Shown: positions 62,043 to 64,000 of the stretch, one piece after another
How positions within the stretch are numbered: position 1 is the first letter of the stretch
Layout of the letters: every line of letters begins with the position of its first letter
Source: Leadbettera azotonutricia ZAS-9
GTDB lineage: Bacteria > Spirochaetota > Spirochaetia > Treponematales > Breznakiellaceae
Reading direction: 5' to 3'
Assembly (NCBI RefSeq): GCF_000214355.1
Contig: NC_015577.1
Span: 3,784,288 to 3,848,287, forward strand
DNA length: 64,000 nt
Notes under the pieces: generated by a model
Databases searched by the model: none
The model's input: the letters and a program-made list of their open reading frames with translations, nothing else
Told to the model about the DNA's origin: nothing
Program-made: the position numbers and the translations under genes

Positions 62043-62065
62043 GGGCTGTCCATTATGGGCAGCCC
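62043..62065 (+). terminator. hairpin between binding protein and permease genes
   Basis: GGGCTGTCC (62043-62051) and GGGCAGCCC (62057-62065) form a 9-bp stem (one G-T pair) with a 5-base loop and a weak T-run. It is placed like the one at 23218. Confidence 0.65.
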
Positions 62066-62089
62066 TATTTCATTCAAAGCGAGGCAAAC

Positions 62090-62968
62090 ATGCGGCGATT
62101 CAGTCTGGAAAAAAAATATTCCTGGTGGGGATGGGCTTTTGTGTTCCCCGCGTCTATCCTAATCTTTATCCTTTCTTTTTATCCTATGGTACAGGCCCTT
62201 TTCCTCTCGTTTAGATCGGGGCTGGGGAATAATCTCAAGTTTTCCGGGTTCAGGAATTATGCCCGCCTTTTCGAGGATCTGACCTTTCATTCTTCTGTAG
62301 CCAATGTTTTTATCTACCTGCTTTTCCAGGTCCCCATCATGCTCTTTTCGGCCCTGATTCTCGCGTCCATACTGAATCAGCCGGATTTAAAGGGCAAGAC
62401 TGTTTTCAGGACCCTGATCTTCCTGCCCTGCGCAACAGCCCTGGTTTCGTCGGCCCTTATCTTCAAGTCCTTCTTTTCCATGGACGGCATTATCAATTTT
62501 ACTTTGCAAAACCTGCATATTATTTCGGAGCCCAAGAACTGGCTCCTTGATCCCATTTGGTCCAAGGTGATCATCATAATCATTATCACCTGGCGTTGGA
62601 CGGGGTATAACACCATTTTTTATATGGCGGGGCTTCAGAACATCGACACCTCGGTGTACGAGGCTGCCCGCATTGACGGGGCTTCGGCATCCCAGCAGTT
62701 TTTCAAGATCACCCTGCCCCTCTTGAGGCCGGTGATTCTTTTAACCACCATCATGTCCACCAACGGCACACTGCAGCTTTTCGACGAAGTCAGGACGATT
62801 TCGCCGGGTACGGGCTTTAAATCGACCATTACGATTTCCCAGCATATCTATAATGTCTCGTTCACCAATGTTCCCCAGCTTGGCTATGCGGCTGCCCTTT
62901 CGTACACCATCCTTATCATGGTGGCTTTCTTATCCTTTATCCAGATGAAAGTGGGGGACAAGGTATGA
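62090..62968 (+). CDS. sugar ABC transporter permease (MalF type)
   Basis: A 292-aa membrane protein with six helices. The EAA loop is YEAARIDGASASQQFFKIT near residue 200, which contacts the ATPase. It pairs with the next permease, whose ATG overlaps its stop by 4 bases. Confidence 0.92.
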   Translation: MRRFSLEKKYSWWGWAFVFPASILIFILSFYPMVQALFLSFRSGLGNNLKFSGFRNYARLFEDLTFHSSVANVFIYLLFQVPIMLFSALILASILNQPDLKGKTVFRTLIFLPCATALVSSALIFKSFFSMDGIINFTLQNLHIISEPKNWLLDPIWSKVIIIIIITWRWTGYNTIFYMAGLQNIDTSVYEAARIDGASASQQFFKITLPLLRPVILLTTIMSTNGTLQLFDEVRTISPGTGFKSTITISQHIYNVSFTNVPQLGYAAALSYTILIMVAFLSFIQMKVGDKV

Positions 62969-63774
62969 AAATCAGAGTATCCCGGGTATTTATGTATGCT
63001 TTCCTTGTGGTGGTTTGTTTCCTCGCGGCCTTCCCCTATTTCTGGATGGTGTCCGCTGCCACCAACAAGAGCGTTGAGATCATCAAAGGCAGGCTCCTGT
63101 TCGGGACTTACCTCATCGAGAACATCAAGACCCTGGTCGCCACGGTTACCCTGGGGCAGATCTTCTGGAATTCCCTGCGAAACGCCATTGCAGGCACCCT
63201 GGCGAGCCTTATCATCTGTTCCATGGCGGGCTACGGCTTCCAGATCTACAGGGACAAATACAAGGACAGGCTCATCGGCATACTGCTCCTTTCCATGATG
63301 GTTCCCTTTGCGTCGATCATGGTTCCCCTTTTCAGGATGTTCAGCCAGGCGAAGCTTATTAACAGCACCATGGGCATCATCCTGCCCAGCCTCTCCACAG
63401 CCTTCCTCATCTTCTTTTTCAGGCAGAGTTCCGCGTCCTTCCCCATGGAGATAGTCCAGGCTGCCCGTGTTGACGGCGTGGGAGAGTTCGGCATCTACCT
63501 CAGGATCTACCTTCCGGTCATGGCCCCCACCCTTGCGGCGGCAGCCATCGTTACCTTTATGAACCAGTGGAACCAGTACCTCTGGCCCCTCATCATTTTG
63601 CAGAAGCAGGAAAGCCGCACCATGCCCCTGATGCTCACGGGCCTTACGGCGGGCTATGTCACTGACTACGGAATATTGATGCTGGCGGTTACGATTTGTA
63701 CACTGCCGACCCTGTTTATATTCGTGACACAGCAGAGGCGGTTCGTGGCGGGGATTTTGGGATCAGTTAAGTAG
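62965..63774 (+). CDS. sugar ABC transporter permease (MalG type)
   Basis: A 269-aa membrane protein with six helices and the EAA loop VQAARVDGVGEFGIYLRI near residue 163. It completes the channel. Its stop overlaps the stop of the convergent gene by about 8 bases. Confidence 0.92.
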   Translation: MKIRVSRVFMYAFLVVVCFLAAFPYFWMVSAATNKSVEIIKGRLLFGTYLIENIKTLVATVTLGQIFWNSLRNAIAGTLASLIICSMAGYGFQIYRDKYKDRLIGILLLSMMVPFASIMVPLFRMFSQAKLINSTMGIILPSLSTAFLIFFFRQSSASFPMEIVQAARVDGVGEFGIYLRIYLPVMAPTLAAAAIVTFMNQWNQYLWPLIILQKQESRTMPLMLTGLTAGYVTDYGILMLAVTICTLPTLFIFVTQQRRFVAGILGSVK

Positions 63775-64000
63775 CGATGCTGAAAGAGGGCTTTACTTCC
63801 CGCTCGTGGCCGGCGTCTTCTTCCGAGATGAACTGGCCCCAGGGGCGTATGTAGATATTGTCGTACCAATGATCGATGGTGGTGTTTTGATAGCCGTGGT
63901 GTTCGGGGTTGAAGCAGTCTTCCTTTGACGCACGGCCTTTAAAACGTATATCAAGAGCCCGGCTTAATTCATCGTACTTCCGTCTCATACGCTGGTACTT
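63767..64000 (-). CDS. unidentified protein, C-terminal end only
   Basis: The frame runs off the window; 77 codons are visible (KYQRMRRKYDELSRALDIRF, then CFNPEHHGYQNTTIDHWYDN, ending in EREVKPSFSIAT). It is polar and has several His and Tyr. I do not recognise the family. An internal Met at 63988 could start a short product, but coding continues upstream without a stop. Confidence 0.55.
   Translation of the reverse strand, partial: KYQRMRRKYDELSRALDIRFKGRASKEDCFNPEHHGYQNTTIDHWYDNIYIRPWGQFISEEDAGHEREVKPSFSIAT

Noticed and set aside
1-64000. tRNA, rRNA or riboswitch genes
   Set aside because: No stretch with a tRNA cloverleaf, rRNA core or known riboswitch core was recognised by eye; a covariance-model search would be needed to be certain.

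Overview
The window looks like chromosome of a Treponema-type spirochaete, most like the termite-gut members. This rests on recognising the protein families (gyrA, trpS, a DUF3798 sugar-type transporter, UxaC, family 3 glycosidases, FIST sensor, many lipoproteins) and on a mixed base composition: about 50-55% GC in the core genes and clearly AT-rich in the accessory islands. No database search was possible, so the genus is an inference.

Layout. 1-9.7 kb is an accessory island: a small membrane peptide and an M48 protease, IS1182-like elements in three damaged copies, an IS256-family element inserted into its own relative with an 817-bp tandem duplication, and a type II restriction-modification pair bracketed by these elements. 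9.7-14.3 kb is a four-gene operon for four-carbon sugar acids (acid-sugar kinase, beta-hydroxyacid dehydrogenase, lactonase, polyol-type alcohol dehydrogenase). 14.3-23 kb is housekeeping: site-2 protease, Dam methylase, DUF2156 protein, peptidase T, an acyltransferase, a Na/phosphate symporter with PhoU domain, and TrpS. 22-27.5 kb is a complete RbsA/RbsC-type ABC importer with a DUF3798 binding protein. 27.6-38.4 kb carries sugar and cell-wall functions: PilZ protein, glucuronate isomerase, GH3 glucosidase, a BASS-type transporter, a transglutaminase-like protein, thioredoxin reductase, a NagZ-like hydrolase and an acetyltransferase. 38.4-42.4 kb holds a lipid-linked metallo-hydrolase, a GntR regulator with a visible operator, a HAD phosphatase and an MFS exporter whose MarR regulator has lost its N-terminus.

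42.4-55.2 kb is a second accessory region. It has four PIN/VapBC-type toxin-antitoxin modules in different states of decay, three with vapB-like and one with a PIN-first order. It also has one intact Rpn-family nuclease and one Rpn pseudogene, a lipoprotein gene split by an rve-type IS, remnants of a DUF4143 ATPase and of a helicase, scattered palindromic repeats, and in the middle an intact FIST sensor plus hybrid histidine kinase operon.

55.2-64 kb returns to core genes. A lipase gene is bracketed by two perfect 16-bp ParB-binding (parS) palindromes. After it come a YbaK deacylase, a META-domain lipoprotein, a YugP protease, gyrA and a MalEFG-type sugar importer. The parS pair next to gyrA suggests this end of the window lies near the replication origin.

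Most striking signals: the parS pair, the nested IS256 array that records an unequal crossover, the -10 elements placed 5-6 bp before start codons (probable leaderless mRNAs), and a Leu at the quinolone-resistance position of GyrA.
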